From assembly GCF_036556685.1 (NCBI RefSeq), contig NZ_CP140614.1:62001-126000 (forward strand): a DNA stretch of 64,000 nt, read 5' to 3'. Numbering within the stretch: position 1 is the stretch's first letter; each line of letters begins with the position of its first letter. The position numbers and the translations under genes were made by a program. This stretch comes from Sulfurospirillum sp. 1612. Its GTDB lineage: Bacteria > Campylobacterota > Campylobacteria > Campylobacterales > Sulfurospirillaceae. Below are positions 1-9,089 of this stretch, piece after piece. The notes below the pieces were generated by a model. That model was not told the DNA's origin. It worked only from the letters and a program-made list of their open reading frames with translations, and did not search any database.

Positions 1-1
1 G

Positions 2-1768
2 ATAGGTGGCAATGACAAATGGCAACTTGATATCAAAAAATCAATAGATCTCAATCATAAAATGCACAAAGAGCGACTTGAGCGATTTCATCATTTTGAT
101 TTGAATACAAAGGCGAAAGTCAAAATCACACCATTAGGTGGATTGGGTGAGATTGGTGGAAATATCACGGTGATTGAGACAGATATGAGTGCTATTATCG
201 TGGATGTAGGGATGAGTTTCCCAAGCGAAGATATGCATGGTGTAGATATTTTAATACCCGATTTTACCTATTTGCGACAAATTCGTAAAAAGATCAAAGG
301 GGTAGTGATTACTCATGCTCATGAAGATCATATTGGTGCTGTGCCGTATCTTTTTAAAGAGATGCAATTTCCAATCTATGCCACACCTCTGCCACTGGGT
401 ATGATATCCAATAAATTTGAAGAGCATGGACTGAAAGAGTACCGAAAATATTTCAGACCAATTCAAAAAAGACAAAAGATCAAAATCGGAGATATTCAAG
501 TCGAATGGATGCATATTACCCACTCTATTATCGATGCCTCTTCTTTGGCGATTACTACAGAAGCAGGTACCATCATCCATACCGGAGATTTCAAGATTGA
601 TCATACGCCAATTGATGGGTATCCTACGGATCTTCATCGTTTTGCTGCCTATGGTGAAAAAGGCGTGCTTTGCTTGCTCAGTGATAGTACTAATTCCCAT
701 AAAGAAGGGATTACTAGAAGTGAAAATACCGTCGGCAAAACGTTTGATTATATATTCTCAAAAGCCAAGGGACGGGTGATTATGTCCACGTTCTCTTCAA
801 ATATCCATAGAGTGTATCAAGCGATTGAATATGGTATCAAACATGGAAGAAAAGTGTGTGTCATCGGAAGATCAATGGAACGCAACCTCTTTACGGCGAT
901 TGATTTTGGCTATATTAACTTAGAAAAAAGTATTTTTATTGATCCTCATGAAGTCAATAAACACCCAGATAAGAGTGTTTTGATTGTCACAACAGGGAGT
1001 CAAGGTGAGACAATGGCCGCGCTTTATAGAATGGCGACAGATGAACATCGCCATATCAAGATTAAGCCAAGTGACCAGATTATCATCTCAGCTAAAGCCA
1101 TTCCTGGCAATGAGGCCAGCGTCTCAAAAGTGCTAAACTTTTTGATTAAAAGTGGGGCAAGTGTTGCTTATCAGGATTTTAGTGAGATTCATGTCAGTGG
1201 TCACGCCGCACAAGAAGAACAAAAACTGATGTTGCGTTTGGTGAAACCAAAATTTTTCTTACCGGTTCATGGTGAATATAATCATATTGCCAAACATCGT
1301 GATACCGCAATAAGCTGTGGCGTTTCATCTAAAAATATATTATTAATGAGCGATGGCGATCAAATCGAAGTGTGTCCAAAATACATGAAAAAGGTCAAGA
1401 CGGTCAAAACGGGTAAAGTCTTTGTTGATAATCAATTAAACGAAAAAATAGCCAATGATGTCGTGATGGATCGACAAAAGATGGCCGATTCTGGTTTGGT
1501 GATGATTATCGCACAGGTGGATGGAAAAGAGTTTAAATTGAGCAGTAGACCAAAAGTAGCCAGTTATGGATTGGTTTCGGATAAAGATGATAGAAAATTT
1601 TCACTCGAGATGGAAGGGGTGATTGACCAGTTTACTATCAATGCTAAAAAAGAACTTTTTGAAAATAAAAGAGCACTTGAGAATGAGTTACGACAAGTAG
1701 TGAGAAAACATATTTATAGAAAAATGAAAAAATATCCTACAATCGTTCCGACCATATTTGTAATGTAA
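2..1768 (+). CDS. rnj: Ribonuclease J, 5' partial
   Basis: RNase J is a metallo-beta-lactamase/beta-CASP ribonuclease (endo- and 5'-exonuclease) of the RNA degradosome. The metal-binding motif THAHEDH lies about 90 residues after the internal ATG at 62, followed by HTGDF and the beta-CASP signatures, with SGHAAQEEQ and PVHGEYNH near the C-terminal third. The frame stays open from ATG 62 back to the window edge, and Helicobacter RNase J has a long N-terminal extension, so the true start is probably outside the window and this CDS is 5'-incomplete. The body follows the Helicobacter protein closely from memory of the family. The next gene starts 11 bp after the stop. Confidence 0.93.
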   Translation: MGGNDKWQLDIKKSIDLNHKMHKERLERFHHFDLNTKAKVKITPLGGLGEIGGNITVIETDMSAIIVDVGMSFPSEDMHGVDILIPDFTYLRQIRKKIKGVVITHAHEDHIGAVPYLFKEMQFPIYATPLPLGMISNKFEEHGLKEYRKYFRPIQKRQKIKIGDIQVEWMHITHSIIDASSLAITTEAGTIIHTGDFKIDHTPIDGYPTDLHRFAAYGEKGVLCLLSDSTNSHKEGITRSENTVGKTFDYIFSKAKGRVIMSTFSSNIHRVYQAIEYGIKHGRKVCVIGRSMERNLFTAIDFGYINLEKSIFIDPHEVNKHPDKSVLIVTTGSQGETMAALYRMATDEHRHIKIKPSDQIIISAKAIPGNEASVSKVLNFLIKSGASVAYQDFSEIHVSGHAAQEEQKLMLRLVKPKFFLPVHGEYNHIAKHRDTAISCGVSSKNILLMSDGDQIEVCPKYMKKVKTVKTGKVFVDNQLNEKIANDVVMDRQKMADSGLVMIIAQVDGKEFKLSSRPKVASYGLVSDKDDRKFSLEMEGVIDQFTINAKKELFENKRALENELRQVVRKHIYRKMKKYPTIVPTIFVM

Positions 1769-1779
1769 GGCAGAGTATC

Positions 1780-2742
1780 ATGAACTTTATAGAGATTGCA
1801 CAAGATGTCTTGAAATTGGAAGCAAAAGAGTTGTTAGATGCCGCCGTCAAAATTGATGCGGAGATGGAAAAAGCGGTCGAGCTAATTAGTCATATTAAAG
1901 GCAAACTCATCGTAACCGGTGTGGGTAAAAGTGGGTTGATTGGCGCGAAAATCGCTGCAACATTTGCCAGTACTGGAACCAGCAGCTTTTTTATTCATCC
2001 TACTGAGGCTTTGCATGGTGATTTGGGAATGATTGATAAAAATGATGCGGTATTGGCGATTAGTTACAGTGGTGAGAGTGATGAATTGATCAAAATATTG
2101 CCGCATGTCAAACGATTTGATGTCCCTTTAATCGCTATGGCACGAACAAAAAATTCTTCTTTAGGCAAATATGGTGATATATTTTTGTCCATCGATGTCT
2201 CTAAAGAGGCGTGTCCTCTTGGGGCTGCCCCTACTACGTCTACTACATTGACTTTAGCGATGGGAGATGCCCTTGCGGTGTGTCTCATGAAGAAGAAAAA
2301 TTTTCAAAAAGAAGATTTCGCATCGTTTCATCCCGGGGGTAGTTTAGGCAAGCAACTTTTTATTAAAGTCAAAGATTTGATGAAAAAGGATGAACTCCCT
2401 ATTGTCAATGCCAAAACCAGTCTCAAAGAGGCTATTGTCGTGATGAGTGAGGGACGATTGGGTAATGTCATGATTGTTGATGACCAACAACGCCTACTTG
2501 CTATATTGAGTGATGGGGATTTAAGACGGGCATTGATGCGTGATGATTTTTCGATTGAAGCCCTCGCCCTCTCGTATGCAACCAAAAATCCAAAAACACT
2601 CCAAGGGGACAATTTACTAGCTAGTGATGCGCTTGCCCTTGTTGAGTCGTATAAAATTCAATTGCTCGCGATTGTCGATGATGACAATAGACTCATCGGG
2701 ACCTTACATATTCATGACCTTATCGAAGCAGGTATCAAATGA
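1780..2742 (+). CDS. kpsF: KpsF/GutQ-family D-arabinose-5-phosphate isomerase
   Basis: This 320-residue enzyme interconverts D-ribulose 5-phosphate and D-arabinose 5-phosphate, the first step toward KDO for lipopolysaccharide. An N-terminal SIS sugar-isomerase domain (residues about 30-180) contains VTGVGKSGLIG and SYSGESDE. Two CBS domains follow (about 200-320) with LAILSDGDLRRA. It starts 11 bp after rnj and ends in an ATGA overlap with the downstream pseudouridine synthase, so the four genes from rnj to rarA look like one transcript. Length and domain order are normal for the family. Confidence 0.92.
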   Translation: MNFIEIAQDVLKLEAKELLDAAVKIDAEMEKAVELISHIKGKLIVTGVGKSGLIGAKIAATFASTGTSSFFIHPTEALHGDLGMIDKNDAVLAISYSGESDELIKILPHVKRFDVPLIAMARTKNSSLGKYGDIFLSIDVSKEACPLGAAPTTSTTLTLAMGDALAVCLMKKKNFQKEDFASFHPGGSLGKQLFIKVKDLMKKDELPIVNAKTSLKEAIVVMSEGRLGNVMIVDDQQRLLAILSDGDLRRALMRDDFSIEALALSYATKNPKTLQGDNLLASDALALVESYKIQLLAIVDDDNRLIGTLHIHDLIEAGIK

Positions 2743-3524
2743 TGAAGCCTATCCGACTCAATAAAATGATATCCCACAATACGAAGTATTCCAGGAGAGA
2801 GGCGGACAAACTGATACAAGAAGGTGCGGTGAGTGTTGATGGTGTTGTTGTCACAGACTTGTCAACAAAAGTGACCTTTGATAATAAAATCAAACTCAAA
2901 GGCAGAAGTCTCTACCAAAAAACCAAATACTCAGTGATTGTCTATCATAAACAAAAAGGCGAATTGGTGAGTAAAAAAGATGATAGAGGAAGAAAAACGA
3001 TTTATGATACCCTCCCCTCAAAATTTGCACACTTTATGAGCGTAGGACGATTGGATTTTACCAGTGAGGGGTTATTGCTGCTCAGTGATGCTCCTGATAT
3101 CGTCTCTGCGTTGATGCATGGAGATTTAGAGCGTATCTATTATGTCAAGATTAAAGGCCCGGTTACTGAGCACATGCAAACGGCCATGAAAGAAGGATTA
3201 TTTCTCGAAGATGCCAGCAAGGGCGGTCATGAGATGAGTAAAGTGCATTCGATGGAGTTTGCCCCATTTGTGGGGTATCGTATCATAAAAAACACCCCAA
3301 CCTACTCTACCATCAAAGTCGTTATCAATGAAGGGAAAAACCGAGAATTACGACGTTTCTTTGGATATTTTGATGCCGAAGTTGTTGGATTAAAAAGAGT
3401 GAGTTATGGCAAGATAGACCTTGATGCCCTCAAACCGGGAAAACACCGATTTTTAACGGCTAGTGAATATGATAATCTCAGGGATTATTTGGCCTATTCC
3501 AAAAGTGAAAAGCGTGATCAATAA
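2739..3524 (+). CDS. RluB/RsuA-family rRNA pseudouridine synthase
   Basis: A 261-residue pseudouridine synthase with an N-terminal S4 RNA-binding domain (residues about 4-50: RLNKMISHN, then SRREADKLI) and a catalytic domain carrying the Asp motif VGRLDFTSEGLLLLS. It isomerises uridine in rRNA; RluB (23S) is the likeliest subgroup, but RsuA or RluE specificity cannot be excluded by eye. The start ATG overlaps the kpsF stop (ATGATGA), implying translational coupling. Its 3' end overlaps the start of rarA. Confidence 0.88.
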   Translation: MMKPIRLNKMISHNTKYSRREADKLIQEGAVSVDGVVVTDLSTKVTFDNKIKLKGRSLYQKTKYSVIVYHKQKGELVSKKDDRGRKTIYDTLPSKFAHFMSVGRLDFTSEGLLLLSDAPDIVSALMHGDLERIYYVKIKGPVTEHMQTAMKEGLFLEDASKGGHEMSKVHSMEFAPFVGYRIIKNTPTYSTIKVVINEGKNRELRRFFGYFDAEVVGLKRVSYGKIDLDALKPGKHRFLTASEYDNLRDYLAYSKSEKRDQ

Positions 3525-4710
3525 CTTTTCTTTAGCATATCGTCCCTCTCATATAGAAGAGATGTGTGGACAGCAGCATCTCTGTGCTCCTGATGCGCCA
3601 TTTCGAAAACTGTTGGAAAAAAAGAGTCTGTCCCATTCTATATTTTTTGGTCCCGCAGGCGTGGGAAAAACAACGCTAGCAAAGATTGTTGCCAAGAGTA
3701 TGGAACTCCCCTTTTTTGAGTTGGATGCGACCAATTTCAAGCTGGAAGATATTCGGAAAATTTTGGCAAATCATCGCAATGCTTTATTGAAGCCTTTGAT
3801 TTTTATTGATGAGGTACACCGCCTTTCAAAAACACAACAAGAAGCCCTACTTCTGCCTATGGAAAATCACGAGGCTATTATCATCGGGGCTTCTACTGAA
3901 AACCCCTATTTTACATTGACCAGTGGTATCCGGTCGCGATCTTCTTTGTTTGAATTTTTCTCTCTGGAAGCGAAGGATTTAGAACGCGTATTGGAGATGA
4001 TTCATCAAAAGATTGATTTTGAAATCAAACCCGATGCCAAAGCCTATTTGATTGATTCATCTGCTGGAGATGTGCGTTCTATGCTGAATCTATTAGAATT
4101 CGCTCTCAAAGTGGATAGGTGTGTGGATCTAAAAACCCTAAAAGCGCTCCGACCTAATGCCCTCAAAGATGGTGTGAGTTCGAGTAATACCCATTATGAC
4201 CTTATTAGCGCTATGATTAAGAGTGTCAGAGGCAGTGATGTGGATGCGAGTATTTACTATCTCGCCCGCTTGATTGATGGCGGAGAAAGTGCTGATTTTA
4301 TCGCAAGGCGTTTGGTGATATTGGCCAGTGAAGATATTGGAAATGCCAATCCTAATGCGCTCAATCTTGCCAATAGTTGCTTGCAAAGTGTGAGTAAAAT
4401 CGGTTTCCCTGAAGCCCGGATTATTTTGGCGCAAACCATTGTCTATCTTGCTGCTTCTCCAAAATCAAACAGTGCCTATTTGGCGATTAATCAAGCTTTG
4501 GATTATGTAAAAAATGAAAAAAGGCTGGAGGTTCCCAAGCACTTGACAAAACTAGGCTCCAAAGCATATCAATATCCTCATGATTTTGGCGGATGGGTCG
4601 CACAATCTTATCTACCCAAGCCACTACATTTTTATGAAACATCAGGGATAGGGTTTGAAAAAACATTACAAGAATGGCTTGAAAAAATTAAGCAAAATAA
4701 GAAAAAATAG
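3514..4710 (+). CDS. rarA: Replication-associated recombination AAA ATPase RarA/MgsA
   Basis: A clamp-loader-like AAA+ ATPase acting at stalled replication forks. Walker A is FFGPAGVGKTTLAK, Walker B is FIDEVHR, and sensor 1 lies in IIIGASTENPYF, followed by the MgsA C-terminal domains (DFIARRLVILASEDIGNA). Family members begin right before the LAYRP motif, so I place the start at GTG 3514 (398 residues). GTG 3505 is an alternative, and an open frame extends to an ATG at 3463 inside the preceding gene. No strong ribosome-binding site decides among these. It overlaps the pseudouridine synthase stop by about 11 nt. Confidence 0.9.
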   Translation: MINNFSLAYRPSHIEEMCGQQHLCAPDAPFRKLLEKKSLSHSIFFGPAGVGKTTLAKIVAKSMELPFFELDATNFKLEDIRKILANHRNALLKPLIFIDEVHRLSKTQQEALLLPMENHEAIIIGASTENPYFTLTSGIRSRSSLFEFFSLEAKDLERVLEMIHQKIDFEIKPDAKAYLIDSSAGDVRSMLNLLEFALKVDRCVDLKTLKALRPNALKDGVSSSNTHYDLISAMIKSVRGSDVDASIYYLARLIDGGESADFIARRLVILASEDIGNANPNALNLANSCLQSVSKIGFPEARIILAQTIVYLAASPKSNSAYLAINQALDYVKNEKRLEVPKHLTKLGSKAYQYPHDFGGWVAQSYLPKPLHFYETSGIGFEKTLQEWLEKIKQNKKK

Positions 4711-4854
4711 CAATTTTTGGTAGCAAAAAGAGTCCGTTTTAAAACTTCGAAGCGCGAGATGGTATCTGTTTTGTTATCGACGTCATGAGTGTGATTATAA
4801 GACGATGTAGCATCATCTTGATACTCAGGTCTCTTTTGTGGGGGTTCGTTCAAA

Positions 4855-4891
4855 AAAAAGGTGCTAGCATACTTTAGCGGCGCACCTTTTT
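4855..4891. terminator. Bidirectional intrinsic terminator between rarA and the glutaredoxin gene
   Basis: Inverted repeat with arms AAAAAGGTGC (4855-4864) and GCACCTTTTT (4882-4891), giving a GC stem with a T tract in both directions. It sits between convergent genes. The preceding 140 bp (4711-4854) hold no convincing gene; a TTG-started 73-codon minus-strand frame there runs into rarA and lacks a ribosome-binding site. Confidence 0.8.
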
Positions 4892-4940
4892 ATTTATCAA
4901 AATATCACAAGAGCAGAATATCTCTTGTATCATGATAGCG

Positions 4941-5189
4941 TTATTTTTTTAATTCTTGATCGATCTTTGCTTTATCAAATCCACAGATCCAACGCGATCC
5001 GATCAATAAAACCGGTACTCCGGTGCAGCCATGTCGTTTGCAATCTTTGGCGGCATCGGGGTCTTTACTGATATCGATTGTTTTAAATTTAATCTCTTTC
5101 TTTTTAAGATATTGTTTTGCGGTGCTGCACCAGCTACATCCTGGAGCTGTAAAAATGACAACACGTTTTTGTTTTTTAATTTCTGCCAT
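4941..5189 (-). CDS. Glutaredoxin-like thiol-disulfide oxidoreductase
   Basis: An 82-residue thioredoxin-fold protein with a CxxC active site (C18-S-W-C21 in FTAPGCSWC), the cis-proline motif GVPVLL and the family's beta-alpha order. It probably reduces disulfides or mixed glutathione-type disulfides in the cytoplasm. The sequence resembles glutaredoxin/NrdH-type proteins, but I cannot assign one substrate. It is the last gene of a minus-strand set with the YdcF-like and purM genes, 14 bp after the YdcF-like gene. Confidence 0.85.
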   Translation of the reverse strand: MAEIKKQKRVVIFTAPGCSWCSTAKQYLKKKEIKFKTIDISKDPDAAKDCKRHGCTGVPVLLIGSRWICGFDKAKIDQELKK

Positions 5190-5203
5190 TAGTAGGTCCT
5201 CCT

Positions 5204-5995
5204 TTATATTTCATTTCTCAGTGCGAGACTTAAGATTCCAAAGTATTCATGCAGGGCAAGATAACTGTGTCTCAATGCGCTCATATTCGGAAAATAATCC
5301 CAAACAGTTCTAGGGGAATCTCCTATTTTGATATCTGTGGCTGCTGGAATCACGCGAAAGCCAACATGGTGATACAGTATCATCGCGCGCCTCATGTGAT
5401 AAGCCGAAGTCACCAGATAAATCAGTGGTTTCTGAATACCGGCTTTATCAAAGATTGCTTTGGAGAAGCGTGCATTTTGCATCGTATCGAGACTTTTATC
5501 TTCAACACTAACATTAAAATATCCTGGAATAAGCCTATCTGAGATTGGAATGGTAAGATCAAGAGAGTGATTCAATTCTTGGACACTTTGTAAAAAAGCT
5601 TTTGATTCGCTATTGTTGTGGTCCAATCCGCCCCCACTAAAGAGTAAGGGGAGATTTTGTGCTTTAGCAAGAGACAGCCCCCACAGTGCTCTTTTAAAAG
5701 CATCAGTGCCGAGTGGAAAATTAGTACTATTGCTCACACTTCCCCCAGCAAGTACGACAACCGCATCGATGTTTTTTGCTTTCATGGGTGCCTTATTGTA
5801 CGGAGCTTCTAAGGATTTCAACATCGCATCAGCGACAAAGGAATTGCTTAACAAATAGAAGGTTAATGCCAATGATAAAAGAAGCGTTTGAAATCTTTTA
5901 GCATACCATGCTGCTACAAAGAGTGCGATGATAAAGATGCCCGGTGGCAACAAAAGATAGGTGAAAAGCTTGGAGAAAATATAGATGATTGACAT
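5204..5995 (-). CDS. YdcF/SanA-like DUF218 membrane protein
   Basis: A 263-residue protein with two N-terminal membrane segments (residues about 5-26 and 34-52) followed by a DUF218 domain: VVLAGGSVSN, then LPLLFSGGGLDHNNSE, and YLVTSAYHMRRA near the end. This matches the ElyC/SanA/YdcF class, linked to envelope polymer or lipid-carrier metabolism, with the catalytic domain probably periplasmic. The biochemical activity is not established for this subgroup. Its ATG overlaps the purM stop by one base (TAATG), so translation is coupled. Confidence 0.85.
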   Translation of the reverse strand: MSIIYIFSKLFTYLLLPPGIFIIALFVAAWYAKRFQTLLLSLALTFYLLSNSFVADAMLKSLEAPYNKAPMKAKNIDAVVVLAGGSVSNSTNFPLGTDAFKRALWGLSLAKAQNLPLLFSGGGLDHNNSESKAFLQSVQELNHSLDLTIPISDRLIPGYFNVSVEDKSLDTMQNARFSKAIFDKAGIQKPLIYLVTSAYHMRRAMILYHHVGFRVIPAATDIKIGDSPRTVWDYFPNMSALRHSYLALHEYFGILSLALRNEI

Positions 5996-6990
5996 TAGAT
6001 AATCTTCGCTTCTTTTGGCCCCTCTTGTAACTCTCCGATGACATAACCATCACTATTTTGCAATATAAAATCAACATTTTTAGGATCAACGACTAAAATC
6101 ATGCCAACCCCCATATTAAAGGTGCGGTACATTTCAGCCTCTTCTATATGTTGCGACATAAGCTCAAATATAGGCAAGAGTTTAATCTTATCTTTGTGTA
6201 CGATAGCCTGTAGATTTTCTGGCAAAACCCGTGGAAGGTTCTCCACAATACCACCGCCGGTGATGTGCGCAAGGGCATTGATTTTATCTTTTAGCTTTTT
6301 AAAGAGTTTGACATAAATACGGGTTGGTTCTAAAAGGATATCAATCAGTGGTTTGCCATCAACTAAAGTATCAAAATGATAGTCAAGTTTTTCAAAAAAC
6401 AGTTTTCTTACAAGAGAAAAACCGTTTGAGTGAATACCCGAACTTGGTAGGGCGATTAAGATATCACCGCTTTTTACATGAGGAAGTCTGTTGAGTTCAT
6501 CTTTCTCTGCCATACCCACAGCAAATCCGGCAAGATCAAAATCTTTTGGTGTATACATCCCTGGCATTTCAGCTGTTTCACCACCAATGAGCGCAGATTC
6601 TGATTGGATGCACCCTTGAGAAATACCCGCTACCACTGCGGTGGATTCTTCGATATTTAATTGACTCGTAGCATAATAGTCCAAAAAGAACATCGGGGTA
6701 CCAAAGTTGCAGATGAGATCATTCACACACATGGCAACGAGGTCGATGCCAACCGTATCAAATTTCCCTGAGTCTATGGCGAGTTTTAATTTTGTTCCGA
6801 CGCCATCGGTAGCTCCGAGCAAGACAGGTTTTTTATATCCTGTTGGCAATTCGTATGCCCCTGCAAATGAACCGATTCCGCCCAAAACATTGCGATCAAA
6901 CGTGGCTTTTACCAAAGGTTTGATATTTTCTACAAATGCCGCTCCGGCATCAATATCGACTCCGGCCTCTTTATAGCTGATGGTACTCAT
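5995..6990 (-). CDS. purM: Phosphoribosylformylglycinamidine cyclo-ligase (AIR synthetase)
   Basis: PurM converts FGAM and ATP to aminoimidazole ribonucleotide in purine synthesis. Visible signatures are YKEAGVDIDAG at the N-terminus, LLGATDGVGTKLKLA, ALIGGETAEMPG and AHITGGGIVENLPR. I take the ATG at 6990 (331 residues) because GAGGA lies six bases upstream; an in-frame ATG at 7002 adds four residues. The gene heads a minus-strand operon with the YdcF-like and glutaredoxin genes and is divergent from coaE. Confidence 0.95.
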   Translation of the reverse strand: MSTISYKEAGVDIDAGAAFVENIKPLVKATFDRNVLGGIGSFAGAYELPTGYKKPVLLGATDGVGTKLKLAIDSGKFDTVGIDLVAMCVNDLICNFGTPMFFLDYYATSQLNIEESTAVVAGISQGCIQSESALIGGETAEMPGMYTPKDFDLAGFAVGMAEKDELNRLPHVKSGDILIALPSSGIHSNGFSLVRKLFFEKLDYHFDTLVDGKPLIDILLEPTRIYVKLFKKLKDKINALAHITGGGIVENLPRVLPENLQAIVHKDKIKLLPIFELMSQHIEEAEMYRTFNMGVGMILVVDPKNVDFILQNSDGYVIGELQEGPKEAKII

Positions 6991-7059
6991 GTGAATCCTC
7001 ATGTTATATTTTAAATAATTTTAGCAAAACTATGTTAAAATGACTATAAAGGTGATGAA

Positions 7060-7629
7060 ATGATTGTGATAACGGGCTCGATTGCCTCTGGAAAATCTAC
7101 GGTTTGTAAAATACTCAAAGAAAATGGTTATTTGATTGTAGATGCAGATCGTATTGCAAGAAATCTTATTAATCCTGAAGTGATTGGCGATATTTTCGGC
7201 AGCGCTTATATTAAAAATGGCACGGTGGATCGCAAAGCTTTGGGTGCATTGATATTTGCTAATCCAAAAGAAAAAGAGAAGCTCAATGCCTACATTCATC
7301 CTTTGATTCGTCAACAAATCTATCATGATGTAGAAAAACTCGAAGAGAAAAAGGCGAAGTATCTCGTCGATATTCCTCTCTATTTTGAAAGTGGACATTA
7401 TGATGCTGAGATTGTGGCGGTGGTGTTTTGTCCTAAGTCATTGCAGATTAAGAGATTAATGGCACGAGATGGAATGTGTGAAGACGATGCACTGATGCGT
7501 ATCGAGAGTCAAATCGACATTGAAGAAAAAAAGAAAAGAGCAGATTTTGTGATTGATAATTCGCTTGATTTTGCACATGTAACAAAAGAAACAAAAAAAT
7601 TTATGGAGTTTTTAGATGCACGTATCTAA
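7060..7629 (+). CDS. coaE: Dephospho-CoA kinase
   Basis: CoaE phosphorylates dephospho-CoA in the last step of CoA synthesis. The 189-residue protein starts with a P-loop (ITGSIASGKST) and has VDADRIAR and the LID-type region LMARDGMCEDDAL-MRIESQ. Its 3' end overlaps dapF by 14 bases, so the two are co-translated. The short gap before it holds a TATAAA-like sequence that could be its promoter. Confidence 0.94.
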   Translation: MIVITGSIASGKSTVCKILKENGYLIVDADRIARNLINPEVIGDIFGSAYIKNGTVDRKALGALIFANPKEKEKLNAYIHPLIRQQIYHDVEKLEEKKAKYLVDIPLYFESGHYDAEIVAVVFCPKSLQIKRLMARDGMCEDDALMRIESQIDIEEKKKRADFVIDNSLDFAHVTKETKKFMEFLDARI

Positions 7630-8362
7630 ATATAATGCCAGTGGCAATGATTTTGTGATATTTCATACCTTCAAGCAAGAAGACCGTAGTGCCCTTGCTA
7701 GGAGATTGTGTCACCGACAAAGTGGCGTAGGCGCCGATGGCTTGATTGTGGTGCTCCCTCATGAAACGTATGATTTCCAATGGCAGTTTTACAATAGTGA
7801 TGGCAGTATGGCCGCCATGTGTGGGAATGGAACCCGTGCGTGTGCGCATTATGCGTTTCAAAATGGTCTAGCTCCTGCTAATATGAGCTTTTTGACACAA
7901 GCGGGAGTGATTCGCTCATCCGTTGAAGGGGATATCGTAGAGACTCAATTGAGTGCGAGTAAAAAACTGCGTGAGCCCTTTGTGTATGAGGGGAAAACGT
8001 GGTATTTTTATGATACGGGTGTTCCTCATCTTGTGACTTTTACTGAAAATCTTGATGATTTTGATCTGACCTTGGCATCAAAGCTACGTTATGAACATAA
8101 TGCCAATGTGAATTTTGCTTCCATTACGCCAAAAGGCCTGTTGGTGCGCACTTATGAACGAGGAGTAGAGGGGGAGACTTTGGCTTGTGGTACAGGGATG
8201 GCCGCGTGTTTTCGTAGCGCTTATGATCAAGGAAATATCCCAGATAAAATCAAAGTATATCCTCGTAGCAACGAAGAGTTAGCACTCAGAATCGAAGAGG
8301 GGCAACTCTATTTCAAAGGAAAGGTGTCAAAAGTGTTTGACACGAGTATTGATGCACTTTAA
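7616..8362 (+). CDS. dapF: Diaminopimelate epimerase
   Basis: DapF epimerises LL- to meso-diaminopimelate for peptidoglycan and lysine. Both catalytic cysteines are present: C69 in MCGNGTRAC and C191 in LACGTGMAAC. KYNASGNDFV is the usual N-terminus. The 248-residue length is normal. It overlaps coaE upstream and the glucosaminidase gene downstream (11 nt), so precursor synthesis and wall turnover are coupled in one transcript. Confidence 0.95.
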   Translation: MHVSKYNASGNDFVIFHTFKQEDRSALARRLCHRQSGVGADGLIVVLPHETYDFQWQFYNSDGSMAAMCGNGTRACAHYAFQNGLAPANMSFLTQAGVIRSSVEGDIVETQLSASKKLREPFVYEGKTWYFYDTGVPHLVTFTENLDDFDLTLASKLRYEHNANVNFASITPKGLLVRTYERGVEGETLACGTGMAACFRSAYDQGNIPDKIKVYPRSNEELALRIEEGQLYFKGKVSKVFDTSIDAL

Positions 8363-9089
8363 AATTTTGATTGTTGGACTTTTTGTTCTCAAATCCTTTG
8401 GTTCTGGATTGCCAGATTATTATTATAAAATGAAGAGTGGTGAGCGACAAAAAAGAGAATTTATCAAAATTATGTTACCCCTGATTAAGAAAAGTAACCA
8501 TCTCATCGTGGTGGAGCGACAGTTTGTTAAGAAATTTTTTGATGAGGCCATTAAGACGGGATTTCGAGATTTACCATCTAAAAATCTTAGCAAACTGTTG
8601 CGTCTCTCTCGTAAATATCGTATTAAAAATTTATTTGATAGACGCCAATATCTAAAACGCATTGATGTTGTTCCTGTCTCATTGGCGCTAGCACAAGCCT
8701 CAGTTGAGAGTGGGTGGGGCAAGAGTCGGTTTGTCCGAGAAGCGAATAATATCTTTGGACACTGGACGTACACCGGAGTGGGATTAATTCCAGCGGGCAG
8801 AGAAGAGGGCAAAACCCATCGCATCAGAATTTTTGCTAGTTTGCAACGTTCTGTTAATGCTTACATGCTCAATCTAAATCGCAATCTTGCGTATCAGTCT
8901 TTTCGTGATAAGCGTCTTAAGTATCGACAAGAGCATAAAGATTTCAATGGTATTGCAGCAGCCAAAACGATGCTGATGTATTCACAATTGCGAGAAAAAT
9001 ATATTAAGATTTTAGTAGGATTGATTCGAGATGAAAATTTATTGTATTATGATGCTTATAAGCCAGCGGCTTTGATGGATTCTGCTTGA
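8352..9089 (+). CDS. Bax-like glucosaminidase-domain protein
   Basis: A 245-residue exported or membrane-anchored protein with an N-terminal hydrophobic segment (about residues 3-18) and a mannosyl-glycoprotein endo-beta-N-acetylglucosaminidase domain: [18 protein letters not shown] carries the conserved Glu, followed by NNIFGHWTY. It probably trims peptidoglycan. I chose ATG 8352, which begins the hydrophobic leader; an open frame starts at 8337. It overlaps dapF, and its last 34 bp overlap prfA tail to tail. Confidence 0.87.
   Translation: MHFKILIVGLFVLKSFGSGLPDYYYKMKSGERQKREFIKIMLPLIKKSNHLIVVERQFVKKFFDEAIKTGFRDLPSKNLSKLLRLSRKYRIKNLFDRRQYLKRIDVVPVSLALAQASVESGWGKSRFVREANNIFGHWTYTGVGLIPAGREEGKTHRIRIFASLQRSVNAYMLNLNRNLAYQSFRDKRLKYRQEHKDFNGIAAAKTMLMYSQLREKYIKILVGLIRDENLLYYDAYKPAALMDSA

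Noticed and set aside
4632-4853. TTG-started 73-codon minus-strand frame after rarA
   Set aside because: No ribosome-binding site, starts in the terminator, and a third of it is antisense to rarA; its middle part looks protein-like but that is not enough.
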